A stretch of 47,850 nucleotides of DNA, taken from an uncultured Prevotellaceae bacterium (lineage in GTDB: Bacteria; Bacteroidota; Bacteroidia; Bacteroidales; Bacteroidaceae). This document shows, piece by piece, positions 9,118-15,890 of the stretch. The position numbers and the translations under genes are program-made. The stretch's first letter is position 1, and every line of letters begins with the position of its first letter. The notes beneath the pieces were generated by a model, which saw only the letters and a program-made list of their open reading frames with translations, was not told the origin of the DNA and ran no database searches. The stretch is from the NCBI GenBank assembly GCA_902775605.1, contig CACYNE010000035.1, forward strand, positions 1 through 47,850, read 5' to 3'.

Positions 9118-9696
9118 TCAGTTGTGTACAACAAGTCGCCCATCAACGTTGTTATATGCAACATAGCGATACTGAATCAGCATCTTGTCGCCATCATGGC
9201 CATTCCTTACGACATAGCCATCGTCATTGTCCTGATTATAGACGCGCTTGCATTTGCTGCACTCCAGATAACGTCCATTGTCAGTCCAGTGGAGTTCGTA
9301 TTTAGGCATTCCGTACTCTTCCAGGCAATTCGGGCATTGCAGGTCGAACGCCTTGAGACCGAATGAGTTGGAGTGACCGATGATAAGTCCCTTGCCGGCT
9401 CCCATACTGTTGTATGACAGTTTTTCATTGCCAATGGCCGTGTTCATCACCAAGTCCAGGTCTGATGCCTCCCATGAACCTTGGTTAGGTGTTAGTTTCA
9501 GATGAGTGACACCTTTCTCCTGATAGGGCTTGACGATGCAGAAGATGCCGGGACTACCTGCGGCACGTGTCAAGGCGCTGCTTGGGTAGAGGTTTGTGAA
9601 GAACACGAAACTCACGGGGTAGTATGTGTTGTATTTGTTCTCAACACTACATGCCATGAGCAGGCCACATAGTAATATGGCAATTCGTTTCCTCAT
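9118..9696 (-). CDS. Lipoprotein with four-cysteine, Rieske-fold-like metal site
   Basis: The 192-residue product has a lipoprotein signal (LLMAC, Cys16). Two cysteine pairs lie in CPNC (121, 124) and CSKC (146, 149), and the surrounding pattern resembles the Rieske beta fold: GLIIGHSNSFGLKAFDLQ before the first pair, LECSKCKRVYN at the second, and RYVAYNNVDGRLVV at the end. True Rieske centres use two Cys and two His; here all four ligands appear to be Cys, so bound zinc is more likely than a 2Fe-2S cluster. That assignment is inference from pattern only. The start codon overlaps the argH stop by four bases, so the two genes are co-transcribed. Confidence 0.7.
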   Translation of the reverse strand: MRKRIAILLCGLLMACSVENKYNTYYPVSFVFFTNLYPSSALTRAAGSPGIFCIVKPYQEKGVTHLKLTPNQGSWEASDLDLVMNTAIGNEKLSYNSMGAGKGLIIGHSNSFGLKAFDLQCPNCLEEYGMPKYELHWTDNGRYLECSKCKRVYNQDNDDGYVVRNGHDGDKMLIQYRYVAYNNVDGRLVVHN

Positions 9697-11033
9697 GAAT
9701 TCAGGAGTTTCTTCTCAGCCTGTTCCACACGCTCGAATCCAAATCCGTTGAGTGTCTGCTGCATCAGTGCAGCAATCTGGTCATTCATCAGATTACCGAT
9801 AGACCCCTCGTGGGTGTGGTGGATGTCCTTGCAGGGCGTGAACTTTCCTGCCTCGATGTCGAGTCCCACTTTCTTATAGGCATCGCGGAACGGCATGCCG
9901 TTGGCAGCCAAGCGGTTCACCTCTTCTACAGAGAACATTGGGTCGTAGCGTGGGTCATCGAGAATATGATCGTTTACCTCGATACGATTGATGATATAGG
10001 CTGTCATGCGCAGACAGTCGAGCAACTCGTCGAAAGCAGGCAGGAATACCTCCTTGATAATCTGCAAGTCGCGGAAATAACCCACAGGCAGGTTGTTCAT
10101 CATCAGCGTAATCTGCTGGGGCAGGCTCTGCAGCTTGTTTGATTTTGAACGGATGAGCTCGAAGACATCGGGATTCTTCTTGTGAGGCATGATGCTTGAC
10201 CCTGTGGTGCATTCCTTCGGCAGTTTTACAAAACCGAAGTTCTGACAGTTGAACATACAGGCGTCGAATGCCAACTTGGCCATGGTACCTGCGATGGTAG
10301 CCATGGCAAAGCCTACGTTACGCTCCATCTTGCCTCGGCCCATCTGTGCATATACCACATTATAGTCCATGGTGTCGAAGCCCAGCAGGTCAGTAGTCAT
10401 CTGACGGTTCAGAGGGAATGACGAGCCATAGCCGGCAGCCGAACCCAGCGGGTTGCGGTTGGTCATCTTGTAAGCTGCCTGAAGAAAGAGCATGTCGTCG
10501 GCCAGTGACTCGGCATAGGCACCAAACCACAGTCCGAACGAAGAGGGCATGGCCACCTGCAGATGGGTGTAGCCAGGCATCAGCACATCCTTATACTGAT
10601 TGCTCTTGGCAATAAGCTGGTCGAAGAGGTCTTTGACAGCCTCGGCCACCAGCTGCAACTGATGACGTGTGAAGAGCTTCAGGTCCACTAACACCTGGTC
10701 ATTGCGAGAACGGCCAGAGTGGATTTTCTTACCCATGTCACCCAACTTGCGGGTGAGCATCAGTTCCACCTGTGAGTGGACATCCTCGATGCCATCCTCG
10801 ATGACGAACTCACCGCGTTGTGTCAGTTCGTAGATGTTTCTCAACTCGCTGAGCAACACAGGCAGTTCGTCCTTGCCCAGCAGTCCGATACTCTCGAGCA
10901 TGGTGATGTGAGCCATCGAGCCCAGCACGTCGTAAGGCGCCAGGTAGAGGTCCATCTCGCGGTCTCTGCCTACGGTGAAACGCTCTATCTCGCTGTTTAT
11001 CTCAAAGTCTTTCTCCCAGAGTTTACTTGCCAT
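9693..11033 (-). CDS. argH: Argininosuccinate lyase
   Basis: ArgH splits argininosuccinate into arginine and fumarate, the last step of arginine synthesis. The 446-residue protein has the fumarase/aspartase superfamily signature GSSIMPHKKNPD near residues 277-288, plus early family motifs such as HSGRSRNDQV and GYTHLQVAMP. Length is normal. On the minus strand it follows the SRPBCC gene after 69 bases that hold a tandem repeat, and it overlaps the downstream lipoprotein start by four bases. The leader is A-rich with no clear Shine-Dalgarno site, as is usual in this phylum. No separate promoter box was found, so it may be read from the pyrE promoter. Confidence 0.97.
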   Translation of the reverse strand: MASKLWEKDFEINSEIERFTVGRDREMDLYLAPYDVLGSMAHITMLESIGLLGKDELPVLLSELRNIYELTQRGEFVIEDGIEDVHSQVELMLTRKLGDMGKKIHSGRSRNDQVLVDLKLFTRHQLQLVAEAVKDLFDQLIAKSNQYKDVLMPGYTHLQVAMPSSFGLWFGAYAESLADDMLFLQAAYKMTNRNPLGSAAGYGSSFPLNRQMTTDLLGFDTMDYNVVYAQMGRGKMERNVGFAMATIAGTMAKLAFDACMFNCQNFGFVKLPKECTTGSSIMPHKKNPDVFELIRSKSNKLQSLPQQITLMMNNLPVGYFRDLQIIKEVFLPAFDELLDCLRMTAYIINRIEVNDHILDDPRYDPMFSVEEVNRLAANGMPFRDAYKKVGLDIEAGKFTPCKDIHHTHEGSIGNLMNDQIAALMQQTLNGFGFERVEQAEKKLLNS

Positions 11034-11063
11034 TTTTTTTCTTGTTTTTTATGGGTTTAATGG

Positions 11064-11099
11064 AACCTATGGGTCCTATAAGACCTATGCGACCTATAG
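11064..11099. repeat. Tandem 9-bp repeat, four degenerate copies (consensus gacctataa)
   Basis: The units aacctatgg, gtcctataa, gacctatgc and gacctatag lie end to end in the gap between argH and the SRPBCC gene. The same 9-mer family recurs at 32694-32723 before rpsB. Confidence 0.85.
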
Positions 11100-11102
11100 G
11101 GG

Positions 11103-11516
11103 TTATTCGTAAGGAACTAAGGCCAGCGCATCGGCAATCTTCTCTACGCCGTCCTGAATAGGACCGTTCACCATGGCAGCCAGCATAAAAGGAATGTCGG
11201 CTTTTACCGTTATCTTCATCTTCGAGGTGGTCTCGTTGACGGGGAGCACCTGAATCCAAAGATTGAAAGGCATGGGCGACTGTGTGGTCTCGAACTTGAC
11301 GCACTTAGGCTCTTCACGCTCTACAATCTTCAGGGTAATCTGTCCTACAGGAGCCACATTGATGCTCACAGAGTCGTGGTCGAACGAGAAATCCTGAACC
11401 TTGTCGGCAGGTACGCGGTCGCGAACACGCTCCAGATTGCTCAGGTCGCTGATGTTACGATAGACAGCTTCCTGTGAATAAGGAATCTGCTTGATGCTAC
11501 TTTCAAATTTCTTCAT
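11103..11516 (-). CDS. SRPBCC (START-like) family protein
   Basis: The 137-residue protein begins MKKFESSIKQIPYSQEAVY and matches the small SRPBCC helix-grip fold found beside pyrE in Bacteroidota: beta strands such as ISDLSNLERV and VKFETTQSPMPFNLWIQV, then a long C-terminal helix (MAAMVNGPIQDGVEKIADAL pattern). Such folds bind hydrophobic ligands; no ligand can be inferred here. I chose the start at 11516 because the longer frame (to 11561) runs into pyrE. It lies 11 bases after pyrE and is probably co-transcribed with it. Confidence 0.82.
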   Translation of the reverse strand: MKKFESSIKQIPYSQEAVYRNISDLSNLERVRDRVPADKVQDFSFDHDSVSINVAPVGQITLKIVEREEPKCVKFETTQSPMPFNLWIQVLPVNETTSKMKITVKADIPFMLAAMVNGPIQDGVEKIADALALVPYE

Positions 11517-11527
11517 AAGGCACTCGT

Positions 11528-12157
11528 TTATACACCCCAGACGCTTGGGTCTTTTCTCCATTCAGCCAGTACGGCCTTCTCTTCTTCCTTGATATAGCCC
11601 GTCTCTGCGGCCTGCTCGATGACAGCATCATAGTTGCTCAGGGTGACGAGCTTCACGCCAGCCTCGCGGAAAGCCTCTTCGGCTACGGGGAAACCATAGG
11701 TGAACGATGCCACCATGCCGATGACCTCGACACCATATTCACGCAGGGCTGCTACAGCCTTCAGACTGCTGCCGCCAGTGGAAATCAGATCCTCAACAAC
11801 GATGACCTTTGAGCCCTTCTTAATCTCACCTTCCACCTGATTGCCCATGCCGTGATCTTTCGGCTTCGGACGGACGTAGCAGTAGGGGAGTCCCAGTTCC
11901 TCAGCCACCAGCACACCCTGTGCAATGGCACCCGTGGCTACGCCAGCGACGGCTTCTGCTTCGGGGAACTGCTCCTGGATGACGTGGCAGAGCTCCAGTT
12001 TTACAAAAGAACGCAAACTGGGGTGTCCCAGTGTCTTGCGGTTGTCTGTATAAATAGGTGATTTCCAGCCGCTGGCCCAAGTGAATGGGTCGTTGGGTTG
12101 CAACTTGATGGCTTTGATGTCCATCAGTTTCTGAGCGAATTGTTTCTTGATATCCAT
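11528..12157 (-). CDS. pyrE: Orotate phosphoribosyltransferase
   Basis: PyrE transfers phosphoribose from PRPP to orotate, giving OMP in pyrimidine synthesis. The 209-residue protein has the PRPP-binding loop VVEDLISTGGSS near residues 118-130, the N-terminal FTWASGWKSPIYTDNR orotate-side motif, and the mobile-loop RPKPKDHG segment. Length is normal. It has its own promoter box 23 bases upstream (12180-12187), preceded by a palindrome at 12207-12220. It starts the unit pyrE, SRPBCC protein, argH, zinc lipoprotein. Confidence 0.97.
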   Translation of the reverse strand: MDIKKQFAQKLMDIKAIKLQPNDPFTWASGWKSPIYTDNRKTLGHPSLRSFVKLELCHVIQEQFPEAEAVAGVATGAIAQGVLVAEELGLPYCYVRPKPKDHGMGNQVEGEIKKGSKVIVVEDLISTGGSSLKAVAALREYGVEVIGMVASFTYGFPVAEEAFREAGVKLVTLSNYDAVIEQAAETGYIKEEEKAVLAEWRKDPSVWGV

Positions 12158-12179
12158 AACGTTACGTTTATTTTGCCTG

Positions 12180-12187
12180 CAAAGGTA
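12180..12187 (-). promoter_or_regulatory. -7 box TACCTTTG for pyrE
   Basis: The minus strand reads TACCTTTG, 23 bases before the pyrE ATG. A TTTG about 20 bases further upstream can serve as the -33 element; it lies inside the palindrome at 12207-12220. Confidence 0.8.
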
Positions 12188-12200
12188 CGAATAAGTGAGA

Positions 12201-12227
12201 GAAAAACCAAATATATTTGGGTTTTTC
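12201..12227. terminator. A/T hairpin between comF and pyrE: terminator or operator
   Basis: A perfect 14-bp palindrome, ccaaatatatttgg (12207-12220), is flanked by an A-run on one side and a T-run on the other. It could be the terminator of prmC-recX-comF about 75 bases after the comF stop. It also overlaps the likely -33 element of pyrE, so it could be a repressor site. Confidence 0.55.
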
Positions 12228-12300
12228 CGAAAGGAAGTACTTTAGACGAAGTCAAAGGAATGAAAATATAATGAATTATGAATAATGACTGGTTAATTAT

Positions 12301-13005
12301 TTACTCTTTCGTATAACCAATGGACAGCACGCTGATACGTACACCTTCTGCCTTGGCTAATTCCTGAGCGCAGGAAATGATGGTGGCTCCTGTGGTGACG
12401 ACATCGTCAATCAAGAGTAGATGTTTACCTTTGATCTTCTCTGCTTTCACCAATTGGAAGGCGTCTCTTACGTTGATACGACGTTCCATGGCCGTCTGAT
12501 GCGTCTGACTTTTTGTGAAGTGGGTTCTTTCTACCACATCATTATAGACAGGAATACCCGTTTCCATGCTGATGCCTCTTGCCACCTGATAACTTTGGTT
12601 ATAGCCACGCATCCAGTTTCTTTTCTTTGTGATGGGCAGGGGAACGATGGCATCAATATCATCGAAAAAGCCGTAGGGCTGATGGCGCTCCACCATGATC
12701 TGCCCGATGAGCTCGCCCTGTTCCTTTTGGTCGTGGTATTTGATGTCGTATATCAAATGACTGGGAGCGGCGTGGGGAATGAAGAAAAACCAGGCAGAAG
12801 CCTTCTCTATAGGAAACTGTCCCCAGAACAGCCGTGCCATCCAGTTGTCATAGGGGGATTCGCAGAATGGTGTGACAGGCAGTTCTTTCTCACATCTGGC
12901 ACAGAGTAGTGACTCTTCGGCATCCAGTCGAGTGCCGCAGATGGCGCACCATCTTGGTGAAATCAGGTCGAGCAGATCACTCAGCAAACTCGTCTTCCTC
13001 TTCAT
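12301..13005 (-). CDS. comF: ComF family phosphoribosyltransferase-like protein
   Basis: The 234-residue protein has an N-terminal zinc ribbon (Cys20, Cys23, Cys35, Cys38 in CAICG and CARC) followed by a phosphoribosyltransferase fold with PRPP loop LLLIDDVVTTGAT near residue 195-207. This is the standard ComF/GntX layout. Its relatives take part in DNA uptake in competent bacteria; here that role is only suggested. The start overlaps the end of recX by 29 bases, so recX and comF are translated from one message with prmC. Confidence 0.93.
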   Translation of the reverse strand: MKRKTSLLSDLLDLISPRWCAICGTRLDAEESLLCARCEKELPVTPFCESPYDNWMARLFWGQFPIEKASAWFFFIPHAAPSHLIYDIKYHDQKEQGELIGQIMVERHQPYGFFDDIDAIVPLPITKKRNWMRGYNQSYQVARGISMETGIPVYNDVVERTHFTKSQTHQTAMERRINVRDAFQLVKAEKIKGKHLLLIDDVVTTGATIISCAQELAKAEGVRISVLSIGYTKE

Positions 13006-13471
13006 CCGTCACGTCGATACATTGTTTGATGATGTCCATTGTAAAGCCACGGCTCAGTGCATACTTGATGAGTTTCATGGTGGCCTCATATTCACTCTTG
13101 GCACGGATGCCTTTGCGTTTCAGTTTCAGCATGGGGCGCAGAATCTTCAGATACTCCTCATCATCCACTTCGTCAAGCAATGGCTTGCTGATGTGTTCGT
13201 CAATACGCTTCATCCACAGTGCCTGTTCCACCTTGCGTCGCCCCCATTTGCTATAGCGTATCTTGTCATAGATAAAGGCGCGGGCAAAGCGTTCATCATC
13301 CACATATCTTTCTTCTACCAGCCGTTGCATCACCTCTGCCTGCTCTTCTTCGCTGACGCCCCACTGTCGCATCTTCTCCAGCATCTCCTGTTGACAATGC
13401 TCGCTGCGGGCGCATAGGTCTGTGAGCTTCTGATAGGCTTGCAGGCCAGTTAGTTCCTTCTTTATTACCAT
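12977..13471 (-). CDS. recX: Regulatory protein RecX
   Basis: RecX binds RecA filaments and dampens recombination and the SOS response in other bacteria. The 164-residue, highly charged, helical product has the three-helix repeats typical of the family, for example EEYLKILRP near the middle and RYSKWGRRKVEQALWMKRI, with the conserved ERYVDDERFARAFI segment. Length is normal. It overlaps prmC by 7 bases upstream and comF by 29 bases downstream. Confidence 0.93.
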   Translation of the reverse strand: MVIKKELTGLQAYQKLTDLCARSEHCQQEMLEKMRQWGVSEEEQAEVMQRLVEERYVDDERFARAFIYDKIRYSKWGRRKVEQALWMKRIDEHISKPLLDEVDDEEYLKILRPMLKLKRKGIRAKSEYEATMKLIKYALSRGFTMDIIKQCIDVTDEEEDEFAE

Positions 13472-14334
13472 GATTTTGTGAATCTTTGTTTACCAAACTG
13501 GTCTTCTCTTATCTCTGTATGCGCAAAGCCTTCTTGGCGGAGCATTGCTTCCATCTCGTTGACATACAGAGGATTGATTTCGAAATAAAGTTCGCCGTCA
13601 GGAGTCAGTGCCTGCTTGGCATAGCGGGCGATGGCGCGATAGAACAATAAAGGATTGTCATCGGGAACGAAGAGGGCCAGTTCTGGTTCATGCTCCAGCA
13701 CATTACGTTCCATTGCAGCGCGTTCTTTGTCGCATATGTAGGGCGGATTGCTGACGATGATGTCAAACTGAGAAGTAGAAGGGATGTTGAGTGCATCCAC
13801 CTTCTCGAACGACACGTGAACATGGGTACGTTTGGCGTTCTCAGAGGCTATGCGCAGTGCGTTGTCAGAGATGTCCCAGGCAGTCACCTGTGCATGGGGA
13901 ATATCGGCAGCCAGCGTGCAGGCGATGCATCCGCTACCCGTGCCGATGTCGAGAATATCACTTTCCTCTTTCTTGCATCCCTTAGGTTGCAGGCATCCTT
14001 CGGCCGATTGCTTCTTTCCTCTTTCCTCAATAATCCATTGGCACAGCTCGTAGGTTTCAGGTCTGGGAATCAGGACACCCGGCTCCACATGAAAGGTCCT
14101 GCCGCCAAACTCCGCCTCGCCCAATACATACTGTACGGGCTCCTGTTGAAGTAGTCGTTTGGCAATTTCCTCTAAGAGTTTTTGGTCATCTGTGGATAAT
14201 TGTGTATCTTTGCCGATGAAAAGGTCTGCTGTCATGAGTCCGAAGCGCACCTCGTACACCAACCGTGCGATAGCCTTTGCCTCGCCCTCATCATAGACCT
14301 GCGTCAACTGGCGCCATAATTCCTGATATGTCAT
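13465..14334 (-). CDS. prmC: Release factor glutamine methyltransferase PrmC
   Basis: PrmC methylates the glutamine of the GGQ motif in release factors. The 289-residue protein has the N-terminal helical domain, the SAM-binding motif DIGTGSGC near residue 127-134 and the catalytic NPPY near residue 196. A segment of about 20 residues just before the SAM motif (GKKQSAEGC, then QPKGCKKEES) looks like an insert; its DNA holds direct repeats. The ATG lies only four bases from the -7 box, so the transcript may be leaderless. The gene heads prmC-recX-comF and is divergent from ribD. Confidence 0.95.
   Translation of the reverse strand: MTYQELWRQLTQVYDEGEAKAIARLVYEVRFGLMTADLFIGKDTQLSTDDQKLLEEIAKRLLQQEPVQYVLGEAEFGGRTFHVEPGVLIPRPETYELCQWIIEERGKKQSAEGCLQPKGCKKEESDILDIGTGSGCIACTLAADIPHAQVTAWDISDNALRIASENAKRTHVHVSFEKVDALNIPSTSQFDIIVSNPPYICDKERAAMERNVLEHEPELALFVPDDNPLLFYRAIARYAKQALTPDGELYFEINPLYVNEMEAMLRQEGFAHTEIREDQFGKQRFTKSW
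13961..14024. repeat. Low-complexity insert in prmC flanked by an 11-bp direct repeat
   Basis: The 11-mer ctttcctcttt occurs at 13961-13971 and 14014-14024, and gcatcc occurs at 13975-13980 and 13993-13998 between them. The region encodes the extra residues before the SAM-binding motif of PrmC. Confidence 0.75.
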
Positions 14335-14338
14335 AGTG

Positions 14339-14346
14339 CAAAGGTA
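14339..14346 (-). promoter_or_regulatory. -7 box TACCTTTG for prmC
   Basis: The minus strand reads TACCTTTG with the final G only four bases before the A of the prmC start codon. The expected transcription start therefore falls on or next to the ATG. Confidence 0.75.
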
Positions 14347-14388
14347 CTAAAAAGTAAAAAGGTAAAAAAGTAAATAGATAAAAAAATA

Positions 14389-15309
14389 ATGAACGAGGAC
14401 GAAAAATATATGTATCGCTGCCTTCAGCTGGCGCAGAACGGACAGCAGAACGCGAAGCCCAACCCCATGGTGGGTGCTGTGATTGTGGCTCAGGGACGAA
14501 TCATTGGCGAGGGTTACCATGTGCGTTGTGGTCAGGGACATGCTGAGGTGAATGCCTTCGCCTCAGTGAGTGTTGAGGATGAGAAGCTATTGGGCGAAGC
14601 CACGATGTATGTGTCGTTGGAGCCCTGCTCACACCATGGCAAGACGCCTCCTTGTGCCGACCTGATTATTAAGAAAGGCGTGAAGCGCGTGGTGGTGGGA
14701 TGTGTTGACGAGTTTGCTGAGGTGCAGGGTAGGGGCATCCGGAAATTGCGCGATGCCGGTATCGAGGTGACGGTAGGCGTGCTTGAGGATGAGTGCAAGG
14801 CATTGAACCGTCGCTTCTTCACTTTTCACCGTTTGCAGCGTCCATATATTATACTGAAATGGGCCCAGACAGCCAATGGCTTTATGGATGACCATGGTCA
14901 GGCCTTGGCCATCTCGTCGCCTTTCACTCAGATGCTTAGTCATAAACTTCGTGCCGAGGAAGATGCTATTCTTGTGGGACGTGTGACAGAAGAACGCGAG
15001 CATCCGCAGCTCACTGTGCGCCAGTGGGTAGGCCCCAATCCCAAACGGCTGGTCATAGACCATCAACATCCGTTGAACTTGGAGTCGCTACATGCTCATA
15101 ATATCCAATCGCTCATTGTTGAGGGTGGACGAAAGACGCTTGATGCCTTCTTGGCACAAGGCTTATGGGATGAGATCCGCGTGGAGACAAATCTGGGACT
15201 GACGGTTACGGGTGGAACGCGTGTGCCACACCTGCCAGCCAATGTAGATGTGGTCTCCTCTAATAGCTATGGCGAGAATGTGATAGTGGTATATCGGATT
15301 CGGAAATGA
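14389..15309 (+). CDS. ribD: Bifunctional riboflavin enzyme RibD (deaminase/reductase), short
   Basis: RibD deaminates and then reduces the pyrimidine intermediate in riboflavin synthesis. Residues 1-145 hold the deaminase with zinc motif HAEVNAF and EPCSHHGKTPPCADL. Residues about 147-306 hold the reductase (RPYIILKWAQTANGFM, DAILVGRVT, SLIVEGG, LWDEIRV). At 306 residues it is shorter than usual (about 340-370). The shortage seems to lie between RLVIDHQHPLN and LESLHAHNIQSLIVEGG, where relatives have several tens more residues. The flanking motifs are intact, so activity is plausible but not certain. It is divergent from prmC, and no TAnnTTTG box was seen for it. Confidence 0.92.
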   Translation: MNEDEKYMYRCLQLAQNGQQNAKPNPMVGAVIVAQGRIIGEGYHVRCGQGHAEVNAFASVSVEDEKLLGEATMYVSLEPCSHHGKTPPCADLIIKKGVKRVVVGCVDEFAEVQGRGIRKLRDAGIEVTVGVLEDECKALNRRFFTFHRLQRPYIILKWAQTANGFMDDHGQALAISSPFTQMLSHKLRAEEDAILVGRVTEEREHPQLTVRQWVGPNPKRLVIDHQHPLNLESLHAHNIQSLIVEGGRKTLDAFLAQGLWDEIRVETNLGLTVTGGTRVPHLPANVDVVSSNSYGENVIVVYRIRK

Positions 15310-15339
15310 GGTCTTGATTTCTCAGAATGAAGTCGGGAT

Positions 15340-15394
15340 TACCTCCGATTTACCTCCGAAGTACCTCCGATGTACCTCCGATTTAAGTCCGACT
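15340..15394. repeat. Tandem 11-bp repeat, five copies (consensus tacctccgatt)
   Basis: Five units lie end to end: tacctccgatt, tacctccgaag, tacctccgatg, tacctccgatt and the diverged taagtccgact. They fill the gap between the convergent ribD and RNase H-like genes, ending one base before the RNase H stop codon. No terminator hairpin was seen there. Confidence 0.92.
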
Positions 15395-15395
15395 C

Positions 15396-15857
15396 TTATT
15401 TTCGGCCAAAATCGGCGGGAACCTCGCCCCACTTTGACGTTTCCCACTTGATGATTGGGTTGCGGAAATGATGCGTGCGCAACCAATTTTCAGCACGCTG
15501 AATAATCTGGTAGAGCTGCTCCGTTTGCGGAGTACGCTCTAATTTTGTTTTGCATTGGCGTTTGTTCACCCACAGGATAGCGTTATAAGAATCGCTGTAG
15601 ATGGTTTTGTCGTGCAATCCTTTCTGCCAGCAAAGTGCTAAGGCATGGACAATAGCCAGAAATTCGCCAATGTTGTTGGTGCCCTTGACGGGGCCGAAAT
15701 GGAACACCTGAGCACCCGTTTGCAAGTCGATGGCCTGATACTCCATGGGACCAGGGTTTCCGCTGCATGCAGCATCCACGGCCCACGCGTCTGCCCTTAC
15801 CTCAAGGGGCAAGGGCAGCACGGTGTCGTGTCTATAATCAGGAGGATTCTGTATCAT
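15396..15857 (-). CDS. Ribonuclease H-like protein
   Basis: The 153-residue protein has the RNase HI catalytic set: Asp28 in VDAACSGNPG, Glu65 in NNIGEFLAI, Asp89 in IYSDS and Asp149 in PADFGRK. The first part, residues 1-22, is an extension before the usual start of the fold. The family cuts RNA in RNA-DNA hybrids. The C-terminal helix is short, and the protein ends just after the last Asp. It lies 33 bases downstream of argS on the same strand and is probably read with it. The convergent ribD gene is separated from it by the 11-bp repeats. Confidence 0.88.
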   Translation of the reverse strand: MIQNPPDYRHDTVLPLPLEVRADAWAVDAACSGNPGPMEYQAIDLQTGAQVFHFGPVKGTNNIGEFLAIVHALALCWQKGLHDKTIYSDSYNAILWVNKRQCKTKLERTPQTEQLYQIIQRAENWLRTHHFRNPIIKWETSKWGEVPADFGRK

Positions 15858-15890
15858 CGTTATTGCTTGTTGCTATGACATAGCAGCATA

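Noticed and set aside
8870-9366. Several plus-strand frames over the tRNA and the zinc lipoprotein
   Set aside because: They lie over a terminator, a tRNA and a well-supported minus-strand gene, and their products look random.
15869-15883. Palindrome tgctatg-a-catagca between argS and the RNase H-like gene
   Set aside because: Its one-base loop cannot form a normal RNA hairpin, and there is no T-run. It may be a protein site, but nothing else supports that.
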